Below, one piece after another: positions 6,899 to 15,888 of a stretch of 64,000 bases of DNA. This DNA is from Nocardia harenae NBRC 108248. Lineage in GTDB: Bacteria > Actinomycetota > Actinomycetes > Mycobacteriales > Mycobacteriaceae. The first letter of the stretch is position 1. Every line of letters starts with the position of its first letter. The notes below the pieces were generated by a model. That model ran no database searches. It saw only the letters and a program-made list of their open reading frames with translations, and was not told where the DNA came from. Location of the stretch: contig NZ_BDBH01000007.1 of the NCBI RefSeq assembly GCF_001612885.1, positions 496,001-560,000 on the forward strand, in the 5' to 3' direction. The position numbers were made by a program, and so were the translations under genes.

Positions 6899-8839
6899 TC
6901 AGAGCGAGACCGGGTAGGTCGGCTCCTGGATCTCGGGCTTGATCCGCTGCTCGACGAACACCCCGTGCCACACCATGAAGACGAGCAGTGTCCACAGCCG
7001 ACGGCTGTGATCGGCCCGCCCCTCGCGATGCTCGGCGAGCATCCGCGAAACAGCCGCCTTGTCCAGCAGGTGATCGGTCTGCGAATCGGCGATCTGCGCC
7101 CGCGCCCAGTCGTGCAGCTCGGTCCCGCGCAGCCAGTGCCGCAGCGGAACGGGGAATCCGAGCTTGGCCCGGTGCAGCACGTGCGGGGGAACGATGCCCT
7201 CCAGCGCCTGCCGGAGCGCGAACTTGGTGGTGTCCGGGCTGATCTTCTGCTCGTAGGGCAGCCCCTCGGCCGCCTTCAGCACCTCGGTGTCGAGGAAGGG
7301 GACGCGCAGCTCGAGCGAGTTCGCCATGGTCATCTTGTCGGCCTTGACCAGGATGTCGCCGCGCAGCCAGGTGAAGAGGTCGAGGTGCTGCATCCGGGTG
7401 ACCGGGTCCCAGCCGCTGGAGCGCTGGTAGATCGGGGCGGTGACGTCGCGGTGCGTCCACTCCGGCCGGAACTCGCGCAGCACCGCGCGCAGCTGCGCGT
7501 CGCTGAAGCTGCGCGCGTTGCCGTAGTACCGCTCCTCCAGGGTGAGCGAGCCGCGGTGCAGCAGGCTCTTGCCGCGGGTGCCGTCGGGGATGCGCTCGGA
7601 GAGCTTCCCGGCCAGCCGCCGCAGCCCGCGCGGCAGCCGCTCGAACGGCTTCAGCGAGAGCGGCTCGCGGTAGATGGTGTACCCGCCGAAGAGCTCGTCC
7701 GCGCCCTCGCCGGAGAGCACCACCTTGACGTGCTTGCGCGCCTCCTTGGCCACGAAGTACAGCGGCACCAGCGCCGGGTCGGCCACCGGGTCGTCCAGGT
7801 ACCAGACGATCTCCGGGATGGCGGCGGCGAACTCGGCGGGTGAGACCACCTTGACGATGTGCCGCGCGCCGATCGCCGCCGCGCTCTCCGCGGCCACGTC
7901 GACCTCGGAGTACCCCTCGCGCTCGAAGCCGGTGGTGAAGGTGATCAGCTTGGGGTTGTGCCGCATGGCCAGCGCCGCCACCGCGGTGGAGTCGATGCCG
8001 CCGGAGAGGAACGACCCGACGGTCACATCGGCGCGCATGTGCTTGGCGACCGAGTCCTCGAGCGCCGCCGCGATCTCCCGGTAGCGGTCCTGCGGATTTC
8101 CGGTGAACGGCCGCACCGGGAAGCGCGGCTCGAAGTAGCGGGTGATCTCCGGCGCCGCGCCGGGGCGCACGGTGGCGTAGCTGCCGGACTCCAGCCGCCG
8201 GATGTCGGCGTGCAGCGTCTCCGGCTCCGGCACGTACTGCAGCACGGTGTAGTGCTCCAGCGCGCGCGGGTCCAGCTTGTCGCTGAGGCCGAGCGCGGGC
8301 AGCAACTCCAGCAGGCTCTTCTTCTCGCTGCCGAAGGCGGTGCCGCCGGGGCCGGTGGCCAGGAAGAGCGGCTTGATGCCGAACGGGTCGCGGGCCAGGA
8401 AGAGCTCGCCGGTCTCGGTGTCCCAGATCGCGAAGGCGAACATGCCGCGCAGCCTGCGCACCGCCTCCGGGCCCCAGTAGTGGAAGGCCGCCGCGATCGC
8501 CTCGCTGTCGCCCTCGGTGCGGAAGATCGGCTCGTCACCGAATTCGGCGCCGTGCGCGGTGGCCAGCTCCTCCCGCAGCTCGAGGTAGTTGTAGATCTCG
8601 CCGTTGAAGGTCAGCGCGTACCGCTCGCGGTTCCCGGCCGGGCCCCAGCGCAGCGGCTGGTGCGAGTGCTCGATATCGATGATCGAGAGCCGGTTGAAGC
8701 CGAAGATGACGTGGTCGTCGTGCCAGGTGCCGCGCTCGTCGGGCCCGCGATGGCGGACGCAGTGCAGGGCGTCGTACACCCGCTCCACGGTGTCCGGTGC
8801 CGCCACGTCGGAAGTCAGAAAGCCGAGCAGTCCACACAC
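6899..8839 (-). CDS. asnB: asparagine synthase (glutamine-hydrolysing)
   Basis: Makes asparagine from aspartate, ATP and glutamine. The 646-aa product starts with GTG coding Met-Cys-Gly-Leu-Leu-Gly, so the processed protein exposes Cys2, the nucleophile of the class II glutaminase domain (residues 1-210; RHRGPDERGTW and FNGEIYNYLELRE are visible). The synthetase domain has the pyrophosphatase loop SFLSGGIDSTAVAAL and the later LSGEGADELFGGY. It corresponds to Rv2201, which is needed in M. tuberculosis for asparagine and lipid II/peptidoglycan amidation-related supply. It is monocistronic here, divergent from ctaC. Confidence 0.95.
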   Translation of the reverse strand: MCGLLGFLTSDVAAPDTVERVYDALHCVRHRGPDERGTWHDDHVIFGFNRLSIIDIEHSHQPLRWGPAGNRERYALTFNGEIYNYLELREELATAHGAEFGDEPIFRTEGDSEAIAAAFHYWGPEAVRRLRGMFAFAIWDTETGELFLARDPFGIKPLFLATGPGGTAFGSEKKSLLELLPALGLSDKLDPRALEHYTVLQYVPEPETLHADIRRLESGSYATVRPGAAPEITRYFEPRFPVRPFTGNPQDRYREIAAALEDSVAKHMRADVTVGSFLSGGIDSTAVAALAMRHNPKLITFTTGFEREGYSEVDVAAESAAAIGARHIVKVVSPAEFAAAIPEIVWYLDDPVADPALVPLYFVAKEARKHVKVVLSGEGADELFGGYTIYREPLSLKPFERLPRGLRRLAGKLSERIPDGTRGKSLLHRGSLTLEERYYGNARSFSDAQLRAVLREFRPEWTHRDVTAPIYQRSSGWDPVTRMQHLDLFTWLRGDILVKADKMTMANSLELRVPFLDTEVLKAAEGLPYEQKISPDTTKFALRQALEGIVPPHVLHRAKLGFPVPLRHWLRGTELHDWARAQIADSQTDHLLDKAAVSRMLAEHREGRADHSRRLWTLLVFMVWHGVFVEQRIKPEIQEPTYPVSL

Positions 8840-9088
8840 GGTGTCGGCACCCTCGATTCGGTCGGCCGGGCCTGGTGCCCGGGGAAGTCGAAATGTTCTG
8901 CCCGAGTATGCCGCACCCGCGGGGGCGGCGCGGTGCGCGGACGGCCGAGGGGGAAGCTCCCGGTCACGCGTGTCGAAGCCGACCCGGCGGCGACCGGGGC
9001 GCCGGTTTGGTCTACGCTGCGTAGTACTCAGGACATTTTCAGGTGCCCTGAATCAGTCGGGATGTGTGGCGACCAGGAAGGCGTGAGC

Positions 9089-10186
9089 GTGGCGCACAAG
9101 GCGAGCGAAGAGATCGGGGCGCGCCCCGCCGGGGGTCGGCGGAGCCGGGTCCTTCGCCGGGCCGGGCTGGTGGTGTCCCTCGGGATGACCGCCCTGCTCG
9201 TCTCCGGCTGCTCGATCGACAATGTTTGGCTGCGCTTCGGCTGGCCCTCGGGTGTCACCCCGCAGGCCGCGCGGATGCGCGAGCTGTGGACCTGGTCGGT
9301 CGTCGCCGCGCTGGCGATGGGGGTGCTGGTCTGGGGGCTCACCTTCTGGACCGTCGTGTTCCACCGCAAGAAGCCGGACTCCCCGGAGTTCCCCCGGCAG
9401 ACCGGCTACAACGTGCCGCTCGAGCTCACCTACACGGCGATCCCGTTCGTCATCATCGCGGTGCTCTTCTACTTCACCGTCGTGGTGCAGAACTACGTGC
9501 ACGAGAAGGTGGACAACCCGGACGTCACCGTCGACGTGACCGCCTTCCAGTGGAACTGGAAGTTCGGCTACCGCAACGTCGACTTCAAGGACGGCTTCCG
9601 CTACGACGGCATCGACACCGTCCGCGAGGACCAGGCGCAGGAGCAGCTCGAGGAGTACAAGGAGCGGGTCGACGAGGAGCACGGCCACCCGCAGCCCGGC
9701 CCGGTGCACGGCAAGCCGGCCAACGACATCCTCTCCTACCTGCACTACGACAAGGTCGAGACGGTCGGTTCCAGCACCGAGGTGCCGGTGCTGGTGCTGC
9801 CGACCGGCAAGGTGATCGAGTTCCAGCTCGCCGCCGCCGACGTCATCCACGCCTTCTGGGTGCCGGAGTTCCTGTTCAAGCGCGACGTCATGCCGAACCC
9901 CAAGGAGAACCACTCCGACAACGTCTTCCAGATCACCGAGATCGAGAAGGAGGGCGCCTTCGTCGGCCGCTGCGCGGAGATGTGCGGCACCTTCCACTCG
10001 ATGATGAACTTCGAGGTGCGCGCCGTCACGCCGGAGAAGTTCACCCGCTACCTCGAGGCGCGGCAGCAGGGCCGGACCAATGCCGAGGCGCTCGAATCCA
10101 TCGGCGAGTCGCCGGTGGCCACCTCCACCAGGCCGTTCGACACCGACCGCACGGTGGGCACCGCGGCCGCGCCCGAGAGCAAATGA
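9089..10186 (+). CDS. ctaC: cytochrome c oxidase subunit II (aa3-type), lipoprotein
   Basis: Electron-entry subunit of the aa3 oxidase. It has a Tat/Sec-type basic start, a lipobox LLVSGC (Cys about residue 41), two membrane helices (ELWTWSVVAALAMGVLVWGL and ELTYTAIPFVIIAVLFYFT), then the periplasmic cupredoxin domain. The CuA ligands are seen in GRCAEMCGTFHSMM (Cys, Cys, His, Met) plus the upstream DVIHAFWVPEF His. I choose GTG 9089 because AGGAAGG lies 7 bases upstream; GTG 9083 is only one base from it. CtaF follows after 14 bases. Like mycobacterial CtaC it has an insertion of charged residues (EDQAQEQLEEYKERVDEEH) in the cupredoxin domain. Confidence 0.96.
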   Translation: MAHKASEEIGARPAGGRRSRVLRRAGLVVSLGMTALLVSGCSIDNVWLRFGWPSGVTPQAARMRELWTWSVVAALAMGVLVWGLTFWTVVFHRKKPDSPEFPRQTGYNVPLELTYTAIPFVIIAVLFYFTVVVQNYVHEKVDNPDVTVDVTAFQWNWKFGYRNVDFKDGFRYDGIDTVREDQAQEQLEEYKERVDEEHGHPQPGPVHGKPANDILSYLHYDKVETVGSSTEVPVLVLPTGKVIEFQLAAADVIHAFWVPEFLFKRDVMPNPKENHSDNVFQITEIEKEGAFVGRCAEMCGTFHSMMNFEVRAVTPEKFTRYLEARQQGRTNAEALESIGESPVATSTRPFDTDRTVGTAAAPESK

Positions 10187-10200
10187 GGGATTGATCTGAC

Positions 10201-10617
10201 ATGAGGATCGAAGCGCGCATCTTCGAGCTGCTCACGGTGTTCTTCATCATCGTGGGCGCCGTCTACGGCTTCTTCACCGCCCAGTCCCGCACCGGGATCG
10301 AATGGGCAGGCCTCACCGCCATGGTCCTGACCGCGGGCCTCTCGCTGATCATCGGCACCTACTTCCGCTTCGTGGCCCGCAGGCTCGACCTGCGCCCCGA
10401 GGACTACGAGGACGCCGAGATCGTGGACGGCGCGGGCGACCTCGGCTTCTTCTCGCCCGGCAGCCCGTGGCCGATCCTGCTGGCCGGGGCCGGCTCGGTG
10501 ACCGCGCTCGGGCTGGCGTTCTTCCAGTTCTGGCTGATCGGCACCGGCGTGGTGCTGGTGCTCATCGCCGCGGCCGGGCTGGTCTTCGAGTACCACATGG
10601 GTCCCGAGAAGCACTGA
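10201..10617 (+). CDS. ctaF: cytochrome c oxidase subunit IV
   Basis: Actinobacterial aa3 oxidase subunit IV, 138 aa, four predicted membrane helices (FELLTVFFIIVGAVYGFF; WAGLTAMVLTAGLSLIIGTYF; PWPILLAGAGSVTALGLAFF; WLIGTGVVLVLIAAAGLVFEY). It is a structural subunit of the bcc-aa3 supercomplex. It follows ctaC closely on the same transcript and is closed by the hairpin at 10631-10662. Equivalent to Rv2199c. Confidence 0.93.
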   Translation: MRIEARIFELLTVFFIIVGAVYGFFTAQSRTGIEWAGLTAMVLTAGLSLIIGTYFRFVARRLDLRPEDYEDAEIVDGAGDLGFFSPGSPWPILLAGAGSVTALGLAFFQFWLIGTGVVLVLIAAAGLVFEYHMGPEKH

Positions 10618-10630
10618 CCCGCAGAACGAC

Positions 10631-10662
10631 GAGCGCCCCGCCGGAGTACCGGTGGGGCGCTC
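10631..10662. terminator. intrinsic terminator after ctaCF
   Basis: A 14-bp stem (GAGCGCCCCGCCGG with CCGGTGGGGCGCTC, one G-T pair) and loop AGTA. It lies 13 bases after the ctaF stop and 16 bases before the end of the convergent FAD oxidoreductase gene, so it may serve both. Confidence 0.75.
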
Positions 10663-10677
10663 TCGGCTGTCCGGGGC

Positions 10678-11958
10678 CTACTGCGTGGACTCGTAGCGCA
10701 GCGCGTTCTCCGAGCGGCAGATCTCGTCGATCTCGGCGACCAGCCCGCGCAGCTGCTCGGAGGGCAGCGCCGATGGCCGCAGCCGGGCGGTGAAGGCGAT
10801 CAGGCCGTGGTCGGTACCGGGGAGGTCCCGGCGCGCCGCTTCGGCCCGCAGATAGTCCGAGCGGACCCCGTACGTCATGGCCGAGATGACGGTGAAGCAG
10901 CCGGTCTCCTCGCGCAGCCCCGCGAAGAGGTCGTGCAGCCGGTAGAAGACCGAGGCGTAGTTGGCCAGCGGGGCGAAGATGCCGACCCGATAGGCGGGTC
11001 CGCGCTCGGCGGAGCTGATCACCGTGTCGGCCAGGTACTCGGCATCGCGCAGGGTGAGCACCTTGGGCGCGAACATGAGCGCCCCCGCGGCGGCATTGCG
11101 CACCGGGGCGCCCGCCTTGCCGCTGGCCGCGGAGGCGATGGCGCCGAGCGACTTGCGGGTGCGGCTGCCGAGGTCGCGGCGGGCGCGCAGCGAGCGGGTC
11201 GGGGTGGTGTGGTGCAGGCTGGACCACTGGCCGAAGCGCACCGTGCCGAGCTGCACGTGCCCGGTGCCGACCGGGCGCGAGACCTTGAGCCGCGCGGTGT
11301 CCACCCAGCGGCCGACCTGCAGCACCGCCTCACCCGGGCTGCTGATCTCCGCGTGCGCGTGCTCGACGAAGGAGTCGAAGTCGAGGAAGCGGTCGGCGTC
11401 GGTGGTGAGCCAGGTGTGGTCCTTGTCCACCTCGACCACGTCCAGGGTGAGCGCGGTGATTATGCCGGCGCGGCCGCCGCCGCCCAGGATCCGGCGGAAC
11501 CGCTCGGTGTGGTGGCCGCGGCCCGCGGTGCCGATCCGGCCGTCCGGGTCCACGTACTCCAGATCGGTGATCTGGTCGATGAAGAGCCCGTGCCGGTGCG
11601 AGGCGGTGCTCACCCCGCCCACCGAGGCGAAGCCGCCCGCGGTGATGTCGCGGTGGTCGCCGACGATCGGCAGCCCCAGCCCGTGCGCCCCGAGTCTGCG
11701 ATCGATGTCGGAGAGCTTCGCCCCCGCCTGCACCCGCACCGTGCGCCGGCCCAGGTTGATGTCGAGCACCTGGTCCATCCGCCGCATGGAGACGACGGCG
11801 CGCTGATCCGGCAGGTCGAGCCCGTCCTCGACCGGCTCGCCGCCGCGCACCTCCAGCCGCTCCGCGCGACCTCGTGAATCCCGCACGGTGCGAACCACAT
11901 CGGCGGTATCGCGGGGCAGATATTCTTCGGTGGCGGCGGCGAAGTGCGACGTGCTCAT
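10678..11958 (-). CDS. FAD-binding (PCMH-type) oxidoreductase
   Basis: A 426-aa protein of the FAD-linked oxidase family. The N-terminal half carries the PCMH FAD-binding fold: VRVQAGAKLSDIDRRLGAHGLGLP, then IVGDHRDITAGGFASVGGVS, matching the usual Gly-rich FAD segment. The C-terminal half is variable and defines no substrate. Start chosen at ATG 11958 (MSTSHFAAATEEYLPR); a GTG at 11976 would add six residues; neither has a strong ribosome site. It is transcribed alone, convergent with ctaF. Substrate and partner are unknown; DprE1-like sugar oxidation is possible but not supported by a specific motif. Confidence 0.8.
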   Translation of the reverse strand: MSTSHFAAATEEYLPRDTADVVRTVRDSRGRAERLEVRGGEPVEDGLDLPDQRAVVSMRRMDQVLDINLGRRTVRVQAGAKLSDIDRRLGAHGLGLPIVGDHRDITAGGFASVGGVSTASHRHGLFIDQITDLEYVDPDGRIGTAGRGHHTERFRRILGGGGRAGIITALTLDVVEVDKDHTWLTTDADRFLDFDSFVEHAHAEISSPGEAVLQVGRWVDTARLKVSRPVGTGHVQLGTVRFGQWSSLHHTTPTRSLRARRDLGSRTRKSLGAIASAASGKAGAPVRNAAAGALMFAPKVLTLRDAEYLADTVISSAERGPAYRVGIFAPLANYASVFYRLHDLFAGLREETGCFTVISAMTYGVRSDYLRAEAARRDLPGTDHGLIAFTARLRPSALPSEQLRGLVAEIDEICRSENALRYESTQ

Positions 11959-12060
11959 GGCACGAAAGTCAACCACAGCGCGCCCGCTCGCGCGCCCCCT
12001 ACCGCCTGCTCCGCACCCCTTTCCCGCCGACCGGAATGCCCGATTCCGCTGTGTGACCGC

Positions 12061-12456
12061 TCAGCTGAGCGCGATCACGATCCAGAGCGCGGCGAGCAGG
12101 ATGAGGTAGCCGGTGAGGGCCAGGGCGCCGACGGCGAGGAAGGCGGGGGCGATCCGGTTGCCCGAGGCGAGCGCGGGCTCGCCGCGGAGCACCATGAGCA
12201 GCGGGATCTGGTAGCGGCCGGACTCGCCGAAATCCGGGAAGAGCAGCGCGGCCACCAGGACGCAGGCGTCGGCGGCGATGAGCACCGGGTGTGCGAGCGC
12301 AGGGGCGTGCTGGCCCGCGAGCGCCAGCGGGCCGAGCAGGAGTATCAGCGGTACTCCGAACGTCGTCACCGTCACGTCGTGCAGCCGGCCACCGGCCAGC
12401 AATCGAGCCGCGACCGCCACCGCGACGACGGCGATCTGCAACCAGCCGAAATCCAT
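12061..12456 (-). CDS. small integral membrane protein
   Basis: A 131-aa protein with four hydrophobic segments (WLQIAVVAVAVAARLLAG; TFGVPLILLLGPLALAG; HPVLIAADACVLVAALLF; FLAVGALALTGYLILLAALWIVIAL). The start ATG 12456 follows AGGGAAAG. No domain family is recognised. It stands alone between the FAD oxidoreductase and the Spo0M-like gene, both on the same strand but spaced by about 80-140 bases, so operon membership is unclear. Confidence 0.7.
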   Translation of the reverse strand: MDFGWLQIAVVAVAVAARLLAGGRLHDVTVTTFGVPLILLLGPLALAGQHAPALAHPVLIAADACVLVAALLFPDFGESGRYQIPLLMVLRGEPALASGNRIAPAFLAVGALALTGYLILLAALWIVIALS

Positions 12457-12593
12457 ACCGCTTTCCCTGTTCGTATCCGCGCGACATGATGCCACACGCG
12501 GGATCCGCGCGGGACCGGTGGCGGTCCGGGTCTGCCAGGGGCGGTTGATATCTCGCGCCAGCGGTAATTCCCACCGCGCGCGGCGGGCGGAAC

Positions 12594-13361
12594 CTAGTGG
12601 CCCGCGAGCCGCCCGATCCGGTGCCCGACCTCGCCCACCCAGTCCACGTGCGGCAGGCTCGCGTACTCCACCCAGAGGTTGTCGTAGACGTCGCGGCCCT
12701 CGGTGAAGAGCCCGCCGCGCTTGTCCGCCTCGAACACCACGCTCATGCCGTGCTCGGCGGGCACGAAGCTCACCTCCAGCTGGCTGAGCCGCGGGAAGTG
12801 GTGCGAGGGGCCGAACTCGATCTCCTGGAAGAACGGCAGCTGCTGCGGGGTGTTGTGCAGCCGCCCGTGCTCGACGTCGGCGCTGCGCAGCCCGAAGCCG
12901 TGCCGCCGCACGGCGTCCAGCAGGACGTGCTGGGCGGGCAGCGCGCCGACGCCGATGGGGTCGCTGTCGGTGGCGTCCACCGCGCCGCTCACCGCGAGCA
13001 CGGTGCGCAGCGCGACGAAGGTGCCCGGCAGCACCTGGCCGTCGAAGAAGGTGATCGGGGTCTCCAGGTGCGCCCGAGCGCCGAAGCGGAACTCGTGGAA
13101 GGCTCCGGGCGCCAGGTCGAAGCCGCCGTAGACGTCGTGCGCGCCGAAGCCGGTGTCGCGGTGCGTCTCACCGTCCTCGTACTCGTGCTCGACCCGGGTG
13201 ACCAGCTCGACGGCGATCCGGTCGATGCGCTGCGGCACCTGACCGCCGCGCACCCGCACCACGCCCTCGATGACGCCGCCGGGCTGCGTGCCCGGCGTGA
13301 ACAGCTCGGTCTCGACCTCGGCGCCGCCCACTCCGACGGCCGCCAGCAACTTCTTGAACAT
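12594..13361 (-). CDS. Spo0M-family (sporulation-control) arrestin-like protein
   Basis: A 255-aa protein of the Spo0M/SpoOM family, an arrestin-like beta-sandwich. Seen: N-terminal FKKLLAAVGVGGAEVETEL, the segment GVIEGVVRVRGG, LVTRVEHEYEDGE, and the middle FHEFRFGARAHLETPITF. In Bacillus the founding member modulates sporulation; in non-sporulating actinomycetes the role is not known and may concern envelope or cell-shape control. Start ATG 13361. It is monocistronic in appearance, 67 bases after the divergent-looking end of the plsC gene region. Confidence 0.85.
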   Translation of the reverse strand: MFKKLLAAVGVGGAEVETELFTPGTQPGGVIEGVVRVRGGQVPQRIDRIAVELVTRVEHEYEDGETHRDTGFGAHDVYGGFDLAPGAFHEFRFGARAHLETPITFFDGQVLPGTFVALRTVLAVSGAVDATDSDPIGVGALPAQHVLLDAVRRHGFGLRSADVEHGRLHNTPQQLPFFQEIEFGPSHHFPRLSQLEVSFVPAEHGMSVVFEADKRGGLFTEGRDVYDNLWVEYASLPHVDWVGEVGHRIGRLAGH

Positions 13362-13428
13362 GACGGACAGTCTGCGTGCTCCGGCTCGAGAACGTCTTAC
13401 GAAGCGCTTACGGCCGGCGCCGGGCTCT

Positions 13429-14163
13429 TCAGCTCGCGGCGGTATCCGGGATGCGCGCGGCCTCGGCGGCGGCGGGGCGGGAACCGTTGGGCACGCCCTT
13501 CTTCAGGCTCGCGGCGTACACATCGACGTACTCCTGGCCGCTGAGCCGCATCAGCTCGTACATGACCTCGTCGGTGACGGCGCGCTCGACGAAGCGGTTG
13601 CCCGACATCCCCTCGTACCGCGAGAAGTCGATCGGCGCACCGAACTTGACCGTCACCCGATGCCGCCGCCAGCGGAAACCGCCCTGCGGGCTGACCTTGT
13701 CGGTGCCGATCACGGCGACCGGGATCACCGGGACGCCGGTCTCCAGCGCGAGCCGTGCCATGCCGGTCTTGCCCTTGTACAGCCTGCCGTCGGGGGAGCG
13801 GGTGCCCTCCGGGTAGAGCCCGACCAGCTTGCCCTGGTCGAGCAGCCTGCTGGCGGCGTTCAGCGCGTCCTCCGCGGCGTCGGCGCCGCTGCGATCGATC
13901 GGGTATTGGCCGGTGCCGCTGAAGAACATCTTCTTCAGCCTGCCCTTCAGGCCGGGGGTGGTGAAGTACTCCGCCTTGGCCAGGTAGTTGATCCGGCGCG
14001 GGCTGAGCAGCGGAGCGAAGATCCAGTCCGCGATGGAGAGGTGGTTGCCCGCCATGATGCACGGGCCGTCGGCCGGGATGTGCTCGACACCCTCGACCTT
14101 CGGCCGGTTGTAGACGTGCAGGAACGGTCCCAGCAGCACGAACTTCAGCAGCCAGTAGAACAT
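13429..14163 (-). CDS. plsC: 1-acyl-sn-glycerol-3-phosphate acyltransferase
   Basis: Membrane-associated acyltransferase converting lysophosphatidic acid to phosphatidic acid (LPLAT family). The 244-aa product has the catalytic H-x4-D motif in AGNHLSIADW (about residues 36-43), the substrate motif LYPEGTRSPDG (about 115-125), and a C-terminal Ala-rich tail. N-terminal MFYWLLKFVLLGPFL is a membrane anchor. It corresponds to Rv2182c and keeps the same relation to the ArsA/SRPBCC/pimB genes, consistent with phospholipid and PIM supply. Confidence 0.92.
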   Translation of the reverse strand: MFYWLLKFVLLGPFLHVYNRPKVEGVEHIPADGPCIMAGNHLSIADWIFAPLLSPRRINYLAKAEYFTTPGLKGRLKKMFFSGTGQYPIDRSGADAAEDALNAASRLLDQGKLVGLYPEGTRSPDGRLYKGKTGMARLALETGVPVIPVAVIGTDKVSPQGGFRWRRHRVTVKFGAPIDFSRYEGMSGNRFVERAVTDEVMYELMRLSGQEYVDVYAASLKKGVPNGSRPAAAEAARIPDTAAS

Positions 14164-14290
14164 GGCATCCTTCCCCCGGACCGGGTGATGACGAGCGGGA
14201 CCGACACGACGACTCTGCTTTCGACTCTACCGCCGGGTATACATCACATCCAATCCGAGCGGTGCGTTTCACCACACAGCAACGTCGCCG

Positions 14291-15274
14291 TCACCCGGCG
14301 GCCGTGACCAGTGCCGCGCGCGCGAGTTCGGCGGCGCCGATCATGCCCGCCGCCTCGCCGAGCTGGGTGGTGCGGATGCGGGCGAGCGGGCGGTGCCCGG
14401 CCCCGGTGACCGAGCGCGCGTAGTGCTCCCGTGCCTCGTCGAGGAAGAGCGGGGCGGAGGTGCTGACGCCGCCTGCGACGACCACCAGATCGGGGTCGAA
14501 GATATCGCTCACGAAGGCCAGCCCGAGCCCGAGCCAGCGGGCGAAGTCGGCGAGCACCCGGACCGCGAGCGGGTCACCGTCCTGGGCCGCGGCGGCCACC
14601 CGGCGACCGGTGAGCGAACCCGGCTCGCGGACGACCTCGCGGGCGAGCACGGTCGAGCTGACGGGGTCGGTGGCGAGCAGCTCGATGGCGGTGTCGGCGA
14701 GCGCCGTTCCGCTGCAGTACCGCTCCCAGCAGCCGCGCTTGCCGCACGGGCAGGGGCGGCCGTCCGGCACCATCTGCAGGTGCCCGAGCTCCGGCGCGAT
14801 GCCGTGCGTGCCGCGGTACAGCTCGCCGTCGACGAGCAGCGCGGCGCCGATGCCGGTGCCGATCGCGATCAGCACCGCGTTGTGCCCGCCCGCGGCGGCG
14901 CCGAAGCGGTACTCGGCCCAGGCGGCGGCATTGGCGTCGTGCTCGAGCACCACCGGGAGGTCGAGCTTCGCGGTGAGCGTGCGCGCGACCGGCGCGTCCT
15001 TCCATGGCAGATGTGGGGCGAAGCGGACGCGGGCGCGGTCGGCGTCCACGAACCCGGCGACCGCGAGCCCGACGGCGGCGATGTCGTGGCGCTGGCACAG
15101 CTCGCGCACGGTGCGGACGAGCGCGGCGTCGAGCGCCTTCGCGGAGTGCGGGGTCGGGGCGGCGACGGTGTCGAGCACCTCGCCGTCGGCGTCGACGACG
15201 GAGGCGCGGATATTGGTGCCGCCGACATCGACGCCGACGGTGAGGGGGGCGCCGCCCGTGCTGCGGCCGGTCAT
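14291..15274 (-). CDS. ROK-family glucokinase/sugar kinase
   Basis: A 327-aa ROK kinase. ATP-binding DVGGTNIRASVVD at the N-terminus, catalytic loop EHDANAAAWAEY (Asp), ROK signature GTGIGAALLVDGELYRGTHGIAPELGH and the zinc-binding motif CPCGKRGCWERYCSG are all intact. GxGT-type sugar contacts suggest glucose as substrate, but N-acetylmannosamine or other hexoses cannot be excluded. Start ATG 15274 overlaps the stop of the upstream gene by ATGA, so it is translationally coupled to the ArsA/SRPBCC operon. A ROK kinase is not part of the corresponding M. tuberculosis cluster as I recall it, so this looks like a local addition. Confidence 0.9.
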   Translation of the reverse strand: MTGRSTGGAPLTVGVDVGGTNIRASVVDADGEVLDTVAAPTPHSAKALDAALVRTVRELCQRHDIAAVGLAVAGFVDADRARVRFAPHLPWKDAPVARTLTAKLDLPVVLEHDANAAAWAEYRFGAAAGGHNAVLIAIGTGIGAALLVDGELYRGTHGIAPELGHLQMVPDGRPCPCGKRGCWERYCSGTALADTAIELLATDPVSSTVLAREVVREPGSLTGRRVAAAAQDGDPLAVRVLADFARWLGLGLAFVSDIFDPDLVVVAGGVSTSAPLFLDEAREHYARSVTGAGHRPLARIRTTQLGEAAGMIGAAELARAALVTAAG

Positions 15275-15888
15275 CGCCGGACGGTCACGGGGATGTCGAC
15301 GTACCCGCTGTCCCCGCGCCGGAACCGGCGCTTCCGCGCCGCGCCCGGCGGGTCGCCGGCGGCCGCACCCGGGATATCGGGCCGTCCCGCGCCGGACTCG
15401 TCCGCACGGGGAGGGGACTCGGCGGATTCGTCCGCAACGGAAGGGAGCGTGCCGGATTCGCCCGGGTCGAAGGTGGCCGGGCCGGGGTGCGCGCGATCCG
15501 AGTGCCCGGCGCCGGGTGGGCCGTCCGTCGCAGCCGGATCTGCCCGCGCCCCCGTACGCCCGGAGCCTGAGCGCGAATGCTCGTGCGGCACACCGGGCTC
15601 CGGATCGAACCGCACCGGCTCGACCGGCACCCCGGCGAGCGCCTCGCGCAGCACGGTGACGATGGCGGTGCCGTGGTCGGCGATGGCGGCGAGCACATCG
15701 TGCCGCTCGCCGCGGACCAGCGCGGCGGCCGCGCAGACCGGGCACCAGCTGCAGCTCTCCCAGTCGGCGCGGCCGGTGGCGGCGCTGCGCCGCAGCACCG
15801 GCTCGACCCGCTCCAGCACCGCCTCGGCGAGCAGCTTGAGCTCAGCGGCGAATTCGGCGAGCTCGTCCTCCGGCTCCCGCTCGGTCAT
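15271..15888 (-). CDS. conserved hypothetical with Cys-x2-Cys motif (Rv2183c position)
   Basis: A 205-aa protein. Residues 1-95 look folded: helical EDELAEFAAELKLLAEAVL, then WESCSWCPVCAAAALVRGE, a C-x2-C-x2-C cluster that may bind metal, and HDVLAAIADHGTAIVTVLREAL. Residues 100-205 are Pro/Gly/Asp-rich and probably disordered. Both ends show ATGA overlaps, with the ArsA-like gene upstream and the ROK kinase downstream. The place in the operon matches Rv2183c of M. tuberculosis, also of unknown function. No function is proposed beyond a possible partner of the ArsA-like ATPase. Confidence 0.75.
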   Translation of the reverse strand: MTEREPEDELAEFAAELKLLAEAVLERVEPVLRRSAATGRADWESCSWCPVCAAAALVRGERHDVLAAIADHGTAIVTVLREALAGVPVEPVRFDPEPGVPHEHSRSGSGRTGARADPAATDGPPGAGHSDRAHPGPATFDPGESGTLPSVADESAESPPRADESGAGRPDIPGAAAGDPPGAARKRRFRRGDSGYVDIPVTVRR